NCBI GenBank assembly: GCA_027186245.1
Contig: CP114481.1
Location: forward strand, 49,135,501-49,199,500
Direction of reading: 5' to 3'
Source of the DNA: Coriaria nepalensis
Lineage: Eukaryota > Streptophyta > Magnoliopsida > Cucurbitales > Coriariaceae
DNA: 64,000 nt
Part shown: positions 1-12,214 of the stretch, in pieces
Position numbering within the stretch: the stretch's first letter is position 1
Layout: each line of letters starts with the position of its first letter
The notes under the pieces: model-generated
The model's database searches: none
What the model saw: the letters and a program-made list of their open reading frames with translations, nothing else
Told to the model about the DNA's origin: nothing
Translations under genes and position numbers: made by a program

Positions 1-660
1 TGTGAGTAATTTGCAAATAATCATAGCAAGGAAAGTGTGCCTTCGTTTAACCTAAAAATCATTTCAATGAGTCATTTCAGGTTAATAACATATTTCAAAG
101 CAATTCGAACGAATTCTAGTTTTGCACGACAGACACAACTTTTGTCCATAACTTGCAAATGATAATTCCAAAGAAAGTGTGCATTCATTTAACCTTAAAA
201 TCATTTCAATCAGTCATTTCAAGTAAATATCAGATTTCAAAGCACTTCGAACGAATTCTATTTTTGCACTACAAACACAACTTTTGTGCATAACTTGCAA
301 ATGATCATTGCAAGGAAAGTGTGCATTCGTTTGACCTTAAAATCATTTCAATCAGTCATTTTAAGTCAATAATTTATTTCGAAGCAATTCGAACGAATTC
401 TATTTTTGCACTACAGACACAAGTTCTGTGCATAACTTGTAAATGATCATTGCAAGGAAAGTGTGTATTCGTTTAACCATAAAATCATTTCAATGAGTCA
501 TTTCAAGTCAATATCATATTTCAAAGCAATTCGAACGAATTCTGTTTTTGCACTACAAACACAACTTTTGTGAATAATTTGCAAATAATCATAGCAAGGA
601 AAGTGTGCATTCGTTTAACCATAAAATCATTTCAATGAGTCATTTCAAGTCAATATCATA
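1..660. repeat. Left-edge satellite block, duplicated at 22441
   Basis: About four and a half units in the order A, E, F, B/G, then units with gtgaataattt. The block matches 22441-23100 at a constant offset of 22,440 bp. It shares rare variants such as cagatttcaaagcacttcg (231 and 22671) and gataattccaaag. The match ends near 670, where this copy has attttgtttttgcactag and the other has an ordinary B ending. Nothing but satellite sequence is present. Confidence 0.85.
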
Positions 661-2220
661 TTTCAAAGCAATTCGAACGAATTTTGTTTTTGCACTAGAA
701 ACACAACTTTTGTGAATAATTTGCAAATAATCATAGCAAGGAAAGTGTGCATTCGTTTAACCTTAAAATCATTTCAATGAGTCATTTCAGGTTAATAACA
801 TATTTCAAAGCAATTCGAACGAATTCTACTTTTGCACTACAGACACAAGTTTTGTGCATAACTTGTAAATGATCATTGCAAGGAAAGTGTGTATTCGTTT
901 AACCATAAAATCATTTCAATGAGTGATTTCGAGTCAATATCATATTTCAAAGCAATTCGAACGAATTCTATTTTTGCACTACAAAAATATGTTTTGTGCA
1001 TAACTTGCAAATGATCATTCCAAGGAAAGTGTGCATTCATTTAACCTTAAAATCATTTCAATCAGTCATTTCAAGTAAATATTATATTTCAAAGCAATTC
1101 GAACGAATTCTGTTTCTGCACTACAAACACAACTTTTGTGAGTAATTTGCAAATAATCATAGCAAGGAAAGTGTGCATTCGTTTAACCTTAAAATCATTT
1201 CAATGAGTCATTTCAGGTTAATAACATATTTCAAAGCAATTCGAACGAATTCTATTTTTGCACTACAGACACAAGTTTTGTGCATAACTTGTAAATGATC
1301 ATTGCAAGGAAAGTGTGTTTTCGTTTAACCATAAAATCATTTCAATGAGTCATTTCAAGTCAATATCATATTTCAAAGCAATTCGAACGAATTCTATTTT
1401 TGCACTACAAAAACATGTTTTGTGCATAACTTGCAAATGATCATTCCAAGGAAAGTGTGCATTCATGTAACCTTAAAATCATTTCAATCAGTCATTTCAA
1501 GTAAATATCATATTTCAAAGCAATTCGAACGAATTCTATTTTTGCACTACAGACACAACTTTTGTGCATAACTTGCAAATGATCATTGCAAGGAAAGTGC
1601 GCATTCGTTTGACCTTAAAATCATTTCAATGAGTCATTTCAAGTCAATATAATATTTCAAAGCAATTCGAACGAATTCTGTTTTTGCACTACAAACACAA
1701 CTTTTGTGAGTAATTTGCAAATAATCATAGCAACGAAAGTGTGCATTCGTTTAACCTTAAAATCATTTCGATGAGTCATTTCAGGTTAATAACATATTTC
1801 AAAGCAATTCGAACGAATTCTATTTTTGCACTACAGACACAAGTTTTGTGCATAACTTGTAAATGATCATTGCAAGGAAAGTGTGTATTCGTTTAACCAT
1901 AAAATCATTTCAATGAGTGATTTCGAGTCAATATCATATTTCAAAGCAATTCGAACGAATTCTATTTTTGCACTACAAAAACATGTTTTGTACATAACTT
2001 GCAAATGATCATTCCAAGGAAAGTGTGCATTCATTTAACCTTAAAATCATTTCAATCAGTCATTTCAAGTAAATATCATATTTCAAAGCAATTCGAACGA
2101 ATTTTATTTTTCCACTACAAACACAACTTTTGTGCATAACTTGCAAATGATCATTGCAAGGAAAGTGCGCATTCGTTTGACCTTAATTTCATTTCAATGA
2201 GTCATTTCAAGTCAATATCA
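661..2220. repeat. Mixed A-B-C-D satellite units
   Basis: Eleven units, largely in the order A-B-C-D. The rare variant tgtttctgcac near 1110 recurs near 4660, an offset of 3,550 bp (25 units), and the flanking units from about 1100 to 1560 correspond to about 4650 to 5110. No other feature is visible. Confidence 0.8.
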
Positions 2221-5200
2221 TATTTCAAAGCAATTCGAACGAATTCTGTTTTTGCACTACAAGCACAACTTTTGTGAGTAATTTGCAAATAATCATAGCA
2301 AGGAAAGTGTGCATTCATTTAACCTTAAAATCATTTCAATGAGTCATTTCAAGTCAATATCATATTTCAAAGCAATTCGAACGAATTCTGTTTTTGCACT
2401 ACAAGCACAACTTTTGTGAGTAATTTGCAAATAATCATAGCAAGGAAAGTGTGCATTCGTTTAACCTTCAAATCATTTCAATGAGTCATTTCAGGTTAAT
2501 AACATTTTTCAAAGCAATTCGAACGAATTCTATTTTTGCACTACAGACACAAGTTTTGTGCATAACTTGTAAATGATCATTGCAAGGAAAGTGTGTATTC
2601 GTTTAACCATAAAATCATTTAAATGAGTGATTTCGAGTCAATATCATATTTCAAAGCAATTCGAACGAATTCTATTTTTGCACTACAAAAACATGTTTTG
2701 TGCATAACTTGCAAATGATCATTCCAAGGAAAGTGTGCATTCATTTAACCTTAAAATCATTTCAATCAGTCATTTCAAGTAAATATCATATTTCAAAGCA
2801 ATTCGAACGAATTTTATTTTTGCACTACAAACACAACTTTTGTGCATAACTTGCAAATGATCATTGCAAGGAAAGTGCGCATTCGTTTGACCTTAAAATC
2901 ATTTCAATGAGTCATTTCAAGTCAATATCATATTTCAAAGCAATTCGAACGAATTCTGTTTTTGCACTACAAGCACAACTTTTGTGAGTAATTTGCAAAT
3001 AATCATAGCAAGGAAAGTGCGCATTCGTTTAACCTTAAAATCATTTCAATGAGTCATTTCAAGTCAATATCAAATTTTAAAGCAATTCGAACGAATTCTG
3101 TTTTTGCACTACGAGCACAACTTTTGTGAGTAATTTGCAAATAATCATGGCAAGGAAAGTGTGCATTCGTTTAACCTTAAAATCATTTCAATGAGTCATT
3201 TCAGGTTAATAACATATTTCAAAGCAATTCGAACGAATTCTATTTTTGCACTACAGACACAAGTTTTGTGCATAACTTGTAAATGATCATTGCAAGGAAA
3301 GTGTGTATTCGTTTAACCATAAAATCATTTCAATGAGTGATTTCGAGTCAATATCATATTTCAAAGCAATTCGAACGAATTCTATTTTTGCACTACAAAA
3401 ACATGTTTTGTGCATAACTTGCAAATGATCATTGCAAGGAAAGTGTGTATTCGTTTAACCATAAAATCATTTCAATGAGTGATTTCGAGTCAATATCATA
3501 TTTCAAAGCAATTCGAACGAATTCTATTTTTGCACTACAAAAACATGTTTTGTGCATAACTTGCAAATGATCATTCCAAGGAAAGTGTGCATTCATTTAA
3601 CCTTAAAATCATTTCAATGAGTCATTTCAGGTTAATAACATATTTCAATGCAATTCGAACGAATTCTATTTTTGCACTACAAAAACATGTTTTGTGCATA
3701 ACTTGCAAATGATCATTGCAAGGTAAATGCGCATTCGTTTGACCTTAAAATCATTTCAATGAGTCATTTCAAGTCAATCACTAATTTCAAAGCAATTCGA
3801 ACGAATTCTATTTTTGCACTACAAAGAAGAGTTTTGTGCATAACTTGCAAATGATCATTCGAAAGAAAGTGTGCATTCATTTAACTTTAAAATCATTTCA
3901 ATGAGTCATTTCAAGTAAATATCAAATTTCAAAGCAATTCGAACGAATTCTATTTTTGCACAACAAACACAACTTTTGTGCATAACATGCAAATGATCAT
4001 TGCAAGGAAAGTGTGCATTCGTTTGACCTTAAAATCATTTCAATCAGTCATTTTAAGTCAATAATTTATTTCGAAGCAATTCGAACGAATTCTATTTTTG
4101 CACTACAGACACAAGTTCTGTGCATAACTTGTAAATGATCATTGCAAGGAAAGTGTGTATTCGTTTAACCATAAAATCATTTCAATGAGTCATTTCAAGT
4201 AAATATCATATTTCAAAGCAATTCGAACGAATTCTGTTTTTGCACTACAAACACAACTTTTGTGAATAATTTGCAAATAATCATAGCAAGGAAAGTGTGC
4301 ATTCATTTAACCTTAAAGTCATTTCAATCAGTCATTTCAAGTAAATATCATATTTCAAAGCAATTCGAACGAATTCTATTTTTGCACTACAAAAACATGT
4401 TTTGTGCATAACTTGCAAATGATCATTCCAAGGAAAGTCTGCATTCATTTAACCTTAAAGTCATTTCAATCAGTCATTTCAAGTAAATATCATATTTCAA
4501 AGCAATTCGAACGAATTCTATTTTTGCACTACAAACACAACTTTTGTGCATAACTTGCAAATGATCATTGCAAGGAAAGTGCGCATTCGTTAGACCTTAA
4601 AATCATTTCAATGAGTCATTTCAAGTCAATATCATATTTCAAAGCAATTCGAACGAATTCTGTTTCTGCACTACAAACACAACTTTTGTGAGTAATTTGC
4701 AAATAATCATAGCAAGGAAAGTGTGCATTCGTTTAACCTTAAAATCATTTCAATGAGTCATTTCAGGTTAATAACATATTTCAAAGCAATTCGAACGAAT
4801 TCTATTTTTGCACTACAGACACAAGTTTTGTGCATAACTTGTAAATGATCATTGCAAGGAAAGTGTGTATTCGTTTAACCATAAAATCATTTCAATGAGT
4901 CATTTCAAGTCAATATCATATTTCAAAGCAATTCGAACGAATTCTATTTTTGCACTACAAAAACATGTTTTGTGCATAACTTGCAAATGATCATTCCAAG
5001 GAAAGTGTGCATTCATTTAACCTTAAAATCATTTCAATCAGTCATTTCAAGTAAATATCATATTTCAAAGCAATTCGAACGAATTCTATTTTTGCACTAC
5101 AAGCACAACTTTTGTGAGTAATTTGCAAATAATCATAGCAAGGAAAGTGTGCATTCGTTTAACCTTAAAATCATTTCAATGAGTCATTTCAAGTCAATAT

Positions 5201-6735
5201 CATATTTCAAAGCAATTCGAACGAATTCTGTTTTTGCACTACAAGCACAACTTTTGTGAGTAATTTGCAAATAATCATAGCAAGGAAAGTGTGCATTCGT
5301 TTAACCTTCAAATCATTTCAATGAGTCATTTCAGGTTAATAACATATTTCAAAGCAATTCGAACGAATTCTATTTTTGCACTACAGACACAAGTTTTGTG
5401 CATAACTTGTAAATGATCATTGCAAGGAAAGTGTGTATTCGTTTAACCATAAAATCATTTAAATGAGTGATTTCGAGTCAATATCATATTTCAAAGCAAT
5501 TCGAACGAATTCTATTTTTGCACTACAAAAACATGTTTTGTGCATAACTTGCAAATGATCATTCCAAGGAAAGTGTGCATTCATTTAACCTTAAAATCAT
5601 TTCAATCAGTCATTTCAAGTAAATATCATATTTCAAAGCAATTCGAACGAATTTTATTTTTGCACTACAAACACAACTTTTGTGCATAACTTGCAAATGA
5701 TCATTGCAAGGAAAGTGCGCATTCGTTTGACCTTAAAATCATTTCAATGAGTCATTTCAAGTCAATATCATATTTCAAAGCAATTCGAACGAATTCTGTT
5801 TTTGCACTACAAGCACAACTTTTGTGAGTAATTTGCAAATAATCATAGCAAGGAAAGTGTGCATTCGTTTAACCTTCAAATCATTTCAATGAGTCATTTC
5901 AAGTCAATATCATATTTCAAAGCAATTCGAACGAATTCTGTTTTTGCACTACGAGCACAACTTTTGTGAGTAATTTGCAAATAATCATGGCAAGGAAAGT
6001 GTGCATTCGTTTAACCTTAAAATCATTTCAATGAGTCATTTCAGGTTAATAACATATTTCAAAGCAATTCGAACGAATTCTATTTTTGCACTACAGACAC
6101 AAGTTTTGTGCATAACTTGTAAATGATCATTGCAAGGAAAGTGTGTATTCGTTTAACCATAAAATCATTTCAATGAGTCATTCCAAGTCAATATCATATT
6201 TCAAAGCAATTCGAACGAATTCTATTTTTGCACTACAAAAACATGTTTTGTGCATAACTTGCAAATGATCATTGCAAGGAAAGTGTGTATTCGTTTAACC
6301 ATAAAATCATTTTAATGAGTGATTTCGAGTCAATATCATATTTCAAAGCAATTCGAACGAATTCTATTTTTGCACTACAAAAACATGTTTTGTGCATAAC
6401 TTGCAAATGATCATTCCAAGGAAAGTGTGCATTCATTTAACCTTAAAATCATTTCAATGAGTCATTTCAGGTTAATAACATATTTCAATGCAATTCGAAC
6501 GAATTCTATTTTTGCACTACAAAAACATGTTTTGTGCATAACTTGCAAATGATCATTGCAAGGAAAGTGCGCATTCGTTTGACCTTAAAATCATTTCAAT
6601 GAGTCATTTCAAGTCAATCACTAATTTCAAAGCAATTCGAACGAATTCTATTTTTGCACTACAAAGAAGAGTTTTGTGCATAACTTGCAAATGATCATTC
6701 CAAAGAAAGTGTGCATTCATTTAACCTTAAAATCA
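2221..6735. repeat. 20-unit (2,840 bp) duplication of satellite units
   Basis: The stretch 2221 to about 3895 is repeated at 5061 to about 6735, offset exactly 2,840 bp (20 x 142). Shared markers are the variant aaatgagtgatttcgag (2621 and 5461), tttcaatgcaattcg, and acaaagaagag (3821 and 6661). The left junction is inside a unit: the unit near 5060 begins as type C and ends with the D-like aagcacaac, as expected from unequal crossing over between C and D units. The intervening 3896-5060 holds ordinary units. Part of it (near 4023, with ataatttatttcgaagc) matches the left edge near 331 at an offset of 3,692 bp (26 units). Related units recur at about 17.0-18.8 kb and 23.4-24.0 kb. Confidence 0.85.
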
Positions 6736-8237
6736 TTTCAATCAGTCATTTCAAGTGAATCACTAATTTCAAAGCAATTCGAACGAATTCTATTTTTGTA
6801 CTACAGACACAACTTTTCTGCATAACTTGCAAATGATCATTGCAAGGAAAGTGTGCATTCGTTTAAAATTAAAATCATTTCAATGAGTCATTTCAAGTCA
6901 ATAACATATTTCAAAGCAAGTCGAACGAATTCTAGTTTTGCACTACAGACCCAACTTTTGTGCATAACTGGCAAATGATCATTGCAAGGAAAGTGTGCAT
7001 TCGTTTAACCTTAAAATCATTTCAATCAGTCATTTCAAGTAAATATCATATTTCAAAGCAATTCGAACGAATTCTATTTTTGCACTACAGACACAACTTT
7101 TGTGCTTAACTTGCAAATGATCATTGCAAGGAAATTGTGCATTCGTTTGACCTTAAAATCATTTCAATGAGTCATTTCAAGTCAAAAACTTATTTTAAAG
7201 CAATTCGAACGAATTCTATTTTTGTACTACAGACACAAGTTTTGTGCATAACTTGCAAATGATCATTGCAAGGAAAGTGTGCATTCGTTTAACCTTAAAA
7301 TCATTTCAATGAGTCATTTCAAGTCAATAACTTATTTCAAAGCAAGTCGAACGAATTCTAGTTTTGCACTACAGACACATGTTTTGTGCATAACTTGCAA
7401 ATGATCATTGCAAGGAAAGTGTGCATTCGTTTAACCTTAAAATCATTTCAATGAGTCATTTCAAGTCATTAACTTATTTGAAAGCAAGTCGAAAGAATTC
7501 TAGTTTTGCACTAAAGACCAAACTTTTGTGCATAACTGGCAAATGATCATTGCAAGGAAAGTGTGCATTCGTTTCACCTTAAAATCATTTCAATGAGTCA
7601 TTTCAAGTGAATCACTAATTTCAAAGCAATTCGAACGAATTCTATTTTTGTACTAGAGACACAACTTTTCTGCATAACTTGCAAATGATCATTGCAAGGA
7701 AAGTGTGCATTCGTTTAAAATTAAAATCATTTCAATGAGTCATTTCAAGTCAATAACATATTTCAAAGCAAGTCGAAAGAATTCTAGTTTTGCACTACAG
7801 ACCCAACTTTTGTGCATAACTGGCAAATGATCATTGCAAGGAAAGTGTGCATTCGTTTAACCTTAAAATCATTTCAATCAGTCATTTCAAGTAAATATCA
7901 TATTTCAAAGCAATTCGAACGAATTCTATTTTTGCACTACAAAAACAAGTTTTGTGCAAAACTTGCAAATGATCATTCCAAAGAAAGTGTGCATTCATTT
8001 AACCTTAAAATCATTTCAATTAGTCATTTCAAGTAAATATCATATTTCAAAGCAATTCGAACAAATTTTATTTTTGCACTACAAACACAAGTTTTGTGCA
8101 TAACTTGCAAGTGATCATTGCAAGGAAAGTGCGCATTCGTTTGACCTTAAAATCATTTCAATGCTTCATTTCAAGTCAATATCATATTTCAAAGCAATTC
8201 AAACGAATTCTGTTTTTGCACTACAAACACAACTTTT
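6736..8237. repeat. Diverged (Z-rich) satellite units
   Basis: About ten units, many of the diverged class, marked by ttaaaattaaaatc in place of ttaaccttaaaatc, gcaagtcgaa in place of gcaattcgaa, ctagttttgcac, gacccaac and cataactggc. A 6-unit (852 bp) internal offset links 6949 and 7801 (acccaac). The block resembles 18.9-20.1 kb: the rare tgtgcttaac occurs at 7101 and 19601. The longest ORF here (7812-8036) spans about 1.6 units and is not a gene. Confidence 0.85.
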
Positions 8238-11200
8238 GTGAGTAATTTGCAAATAATCATAGCAAGAAAAGTGTGCATTCGTTTAACCTTAAAATCATTT
8301 CAATGAGTCATTTCAGGTTAATAACATATTTCAAAGCAATTCGAACGAATTCGAGTTTTGCACTACAGACACAACTTTTGTGCATAACTTGCAAATGATC
8401 ATTCCAAAGAAAGTGTGCATTCATTTAACCTTAAAATCATTTCAATTAGTCATTTCAAGTAAATATCAAATTTCAAAGCAATTCGAACGAATTCTATTTT
8501 TGCACTACAAACACAACTTTTGTGCATAACTTGCAAATGATCATTGCAAAGGAAAGTGTGCATTCGTTTGACCTTAAAATCATTTCAGTCAGTCATTTTA
8601 AGTCAATAACTTATTTCGAAGCAATTCGAACGAATTCTATTTTTTCACTACAGACACAAGTTCTGTGCATAACTTGTAAATGATCATTGCAAGAAAAGTG
8701 TGTATTCGTTTAACCGTAAAATCATTTCAATGAGTCATTTCAAGTCAATCACTAATTTCAAAGCAATTCGAACGAATTCTGTTTTTGCACTAGAAACACA
8801 ACTTTTGTGAGTAATTTGCAAATAATCATAGCAAGGAAAGTGTGCATTCGTTTAACCTTAAAATCATTTTAATGAGTCATTTCAGGTTAATAACATATTT
8901 GAAAGCAATTCGAACGAATTCTAGTTTTGCACTACAGACACAACTTTTGTGCATAACTTGCAAATGATCATTCCAAAGAAAGTGTGCATTCATTTAACCT
9001 AAAAATCATTTCAATCAGACATTTCGAGTAAATATCATATTTCAAAGCAATTCGAACGAATTTTATTTTTGCACTACAAACACAAGTTTTGTGCATAACT
9101 TGCAAATGATCATTGCAAGGAAAGTGCGCATTCGTTTGACCTTAAAATCATTTCAATGAGTTATTTCAAGTCAATATCATATTTCAAAACAATTCGAACG
9201 AATTCTGTTTTTGCACTACAAACACAACTTTTGTGAGTAATTTGCAAATAATCATACCAAGGAAAGTGTGCATTCGTTTAACCTTAAAATCATTTCAATG
9301 AGTCATTTCAGGTTAATAACATATTTCAAAGCAATTCGAACGAATTCTAGTTTTGCACTACAGACACAACTTTTGTGCATAACTTGCAAATGATCATTCC
9401 AAAGAAAGTGTGCATTCATTTAACCTTAAAATCATTTCAATCAGTCATTTCAAGTAAATATCAAATTTCAAAGCAATTCGAACGAATTCTATTTTTGCAC
9501 TACAAACACAACTTTTGTGCATAACTTGCAAATGATCATTGCAAGGAAAGTGTCCATTCGTTTGACCTTAAAATCATTTCAGTCAGTCATTTTAAGTCAA
9601 TAACTTATTTCGAAGCAATTCGAACGAATTCTATTTTTTCACTACAGACACAAGTTCTGTGCATAACTTGTAAATGATCATTGCAAGGAAAGTGTGTATT
9701 CGTTTAACCATAAAATCATTTCAATGAGTCATTTCAAGTAAATATCATATTTCAAAGCAATTCGAACGAATTCTGTTTTTGCACTACAAACAGAACTTTT
9801 GTGAGTAATTTGCAAATAATCATAGCAAGGAAAGTGTGCATTCGTTTAACCTTAAAATCATTTCAATGAGTCATTTCAAGTTAATAACATATTTCAAAGC
9901 AATTCGAACGGATTCTAGTTTTGCACTACAGACACAACTTTTGTGCATAACTTGCAAATGATCATTCAAAAGAAAGTGTGCATTCATTTAACCTTAAAAT
10001 CATTTCAATCAGACATTTCAAGTAAATATCATATTTCAAAGCAATTCGAACGAATTTTATTTTTGCACTACAAACACAAGTTTTGTGCATAACTTGCAAA
10101 TGATCATTGCAAGGAAAGTGCGCATTCGTTTGACCTTAAAATCATTTCAATGAGTTATTTCAAGTCAATATCATATTTCAAAGCAATTCGAACGAATTCT
10201 GTTTTTGCACTACAAACACAACTTTTGTGAGTAATTTGCAAATAATCATAGCAAGGAAAGTGTGCATTCGTTTAACCTTAAAATCATTTCAATGAGTCAT
10301 TTCAGGTTAATAAAATATTTCAAAGCAATGCGAACGAATTCTAGTTTTGCACTACAGACACAACTTTTGTGCATAACTTGCAAATCATAATTCCAAAGAA
10401 AGTGTGCATTCATTTAACCTTAAAATCATTTCAATCAGTCATTTCAAGTAAATATCAAATTTCAAAGCAATTCGAACGAATTCTATTTTTGCACTACAAA
10501 CACAACTTTTGTGCATAACTTGCAAATGATCATTGCAAGGAAAGTGTGCATTCGTTTGACCTTAAAATCATTTCAGTCAGTCATTTTAAGTCAATAACTT
10601 ATTTCGAAGCAATTCGAACGAATTCTATTTTTTCACTACAGACACAAGTTCTGTGCATAACTTGTAAATGATCATTGCAAGGAAAGTGTGTATTCGTTTA
10701 ACCATAAAATCATTTCAATGAGTCATTTCAAGTAAATATCATATTTCAAAGCAATTCGAACGAATTCTGTTTTTGCACTACAAACAGAACTTTTGTGAGT
10801 AATTTGCAAATAATCATAGCAAGGAAAGTGTGCATTCGTTTAACCTTAAAATCATTTCAATGAGTCATTTCAGGTTAATAACATATTTCAAAGCAATTCG
10901 AACGGATTCTAGTTTTGCACTACAGACACAACTTTTGTGCAAAACTTGCAAATGATCATTCCAAAGAAAGTGTGCATTCATTTAACCTTAAAATCATTTC
11001 AATCAGACATTTCAAGTAAATATCATATTTCAAAGCAATTCGAACGAATTTTATTTTTGCACTACAAACACAAGTTTTGTGCATAACTTGCAAATGATCA
11101 TTGCAAGGAAAGTGCGCATTCGTTTGACCTTAAAATCATTTCAATGAGTTATTTCAAGTCAATATCATATTTCAAAGCAATTCGAACGAATTCTGTTTTT

Positions 11201-12214
11201 GCACTACAAACACAACTTTTGTGAGTAATTTGCAAATAATCATAGCAAGGAAAGTGTGCATTCGTTTAACCTTAAAATCATTTCAATGAGTCATTTCAGG
11301 TTAATAAAATATTTCAAAGCAATTCGAACGAATTCTAGTTTTGCACTACAGACACAACTTTTGTGCATAACTTGCAAATCATAATTCCAAAGAAAGTGTG
11401 CATTCATTTAACCTTAAAATCATTTCAATCAGTCATTTCAAGTAAATATCAAATTTCAAAGCAATTCGAACGAATTCTATTTTTGCACTACAAACTCAAC
11501 TTTTGTGCATAACTTGCAAATGATCATTGCAAGGAAAGTGTGCATTCGTTTGACCTTAAAATCATTTCAGTCAGTCATTTTAAGTCAATAACTTATTTCG
11601 AAGCAATTCGAACGAATTCTATTTTTTCACTACAGACACAAGTTCTGTGCATAACTTGTAAATGATCATTGCAAGGAAAGTGTGTATTCGTTTAACCATA
11701 AAATCATTTCAATGAGTCATTTCAAATAAATATCATATTTCAAAGCAATTCGAACGAATTCTGTTTTTGCACTACAAACAGAACTTTTGTGAGTAATTTG
11801 CAAATAATCATAGCAAGGAAAGTGTGCATTCGTTTAACCTTAAAATCATTTCAATGAGTCATTTCAGGTTAATAGCATATTTCAAAGCAATTCGAACGGA
11901 TTCTAGTTTTGCACTACAGACACAACTTTTGTGCATAACTTGCAAATGATCATTCCAAAGAAAGTGTGCATTCATTTAACCTTAAAATCATTTCAATCAG
12001 ACATTTCAAGTAAATATCATATTTCAAAGCAATTCGAACGAATTTTATTTTTGCACTACAAACACAAGTTTTGTGCATAACTTGCAAATGATCATTGCAA
12101 GGAAATTGCGCAGTCGTTTGACCTTAAAATCATTTCAATGAGTTATTTCAAGTCAATATCATATTTCAAAGCAATTCGAACGAATTCTGTTTTTGCACTA
12201 CAAACACAACTTTT
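8238..12214. repeat. 7-unit higher-order repeat (994 bp), four copies
   Basis: Units follow A-E-F-G-A-C'-D. The gtgagtaattt that opens each copy lies at 8238, 9233, 10227, 11221 and 12215, spacings of 995, 994, 994 and 994. The extra base in the first copy is one A in attgcaaaggaaag near 8548. Diagnostic variants recur once per copy: ctattttttcactac (type F, near 8637, 9631, 10624, 11619 and 12613), cagacatttc (C') and gagttatttc (D). The first copy is the most distinct, since its G unit has aatcactaattt and gcactagaaac. Copies two to four are nearly identical. Confidence 0.92.

Noticed and set aside
3987..3994. POU octamer site atgcaaat
   Set aside because: It occurs through a single substitution in one unit (other units have ttgcaaat). 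One chance match in 450 units is not meaningful.
7812..8036. 74-codon ORF as a gene
   Set aside because: It reads through about 1.6 satellite units. The unit length is one more than a multiple of 3, so frames rotate and stops close every ORF. There is no recognisable domain, and the residues simply repeat the unit translation.
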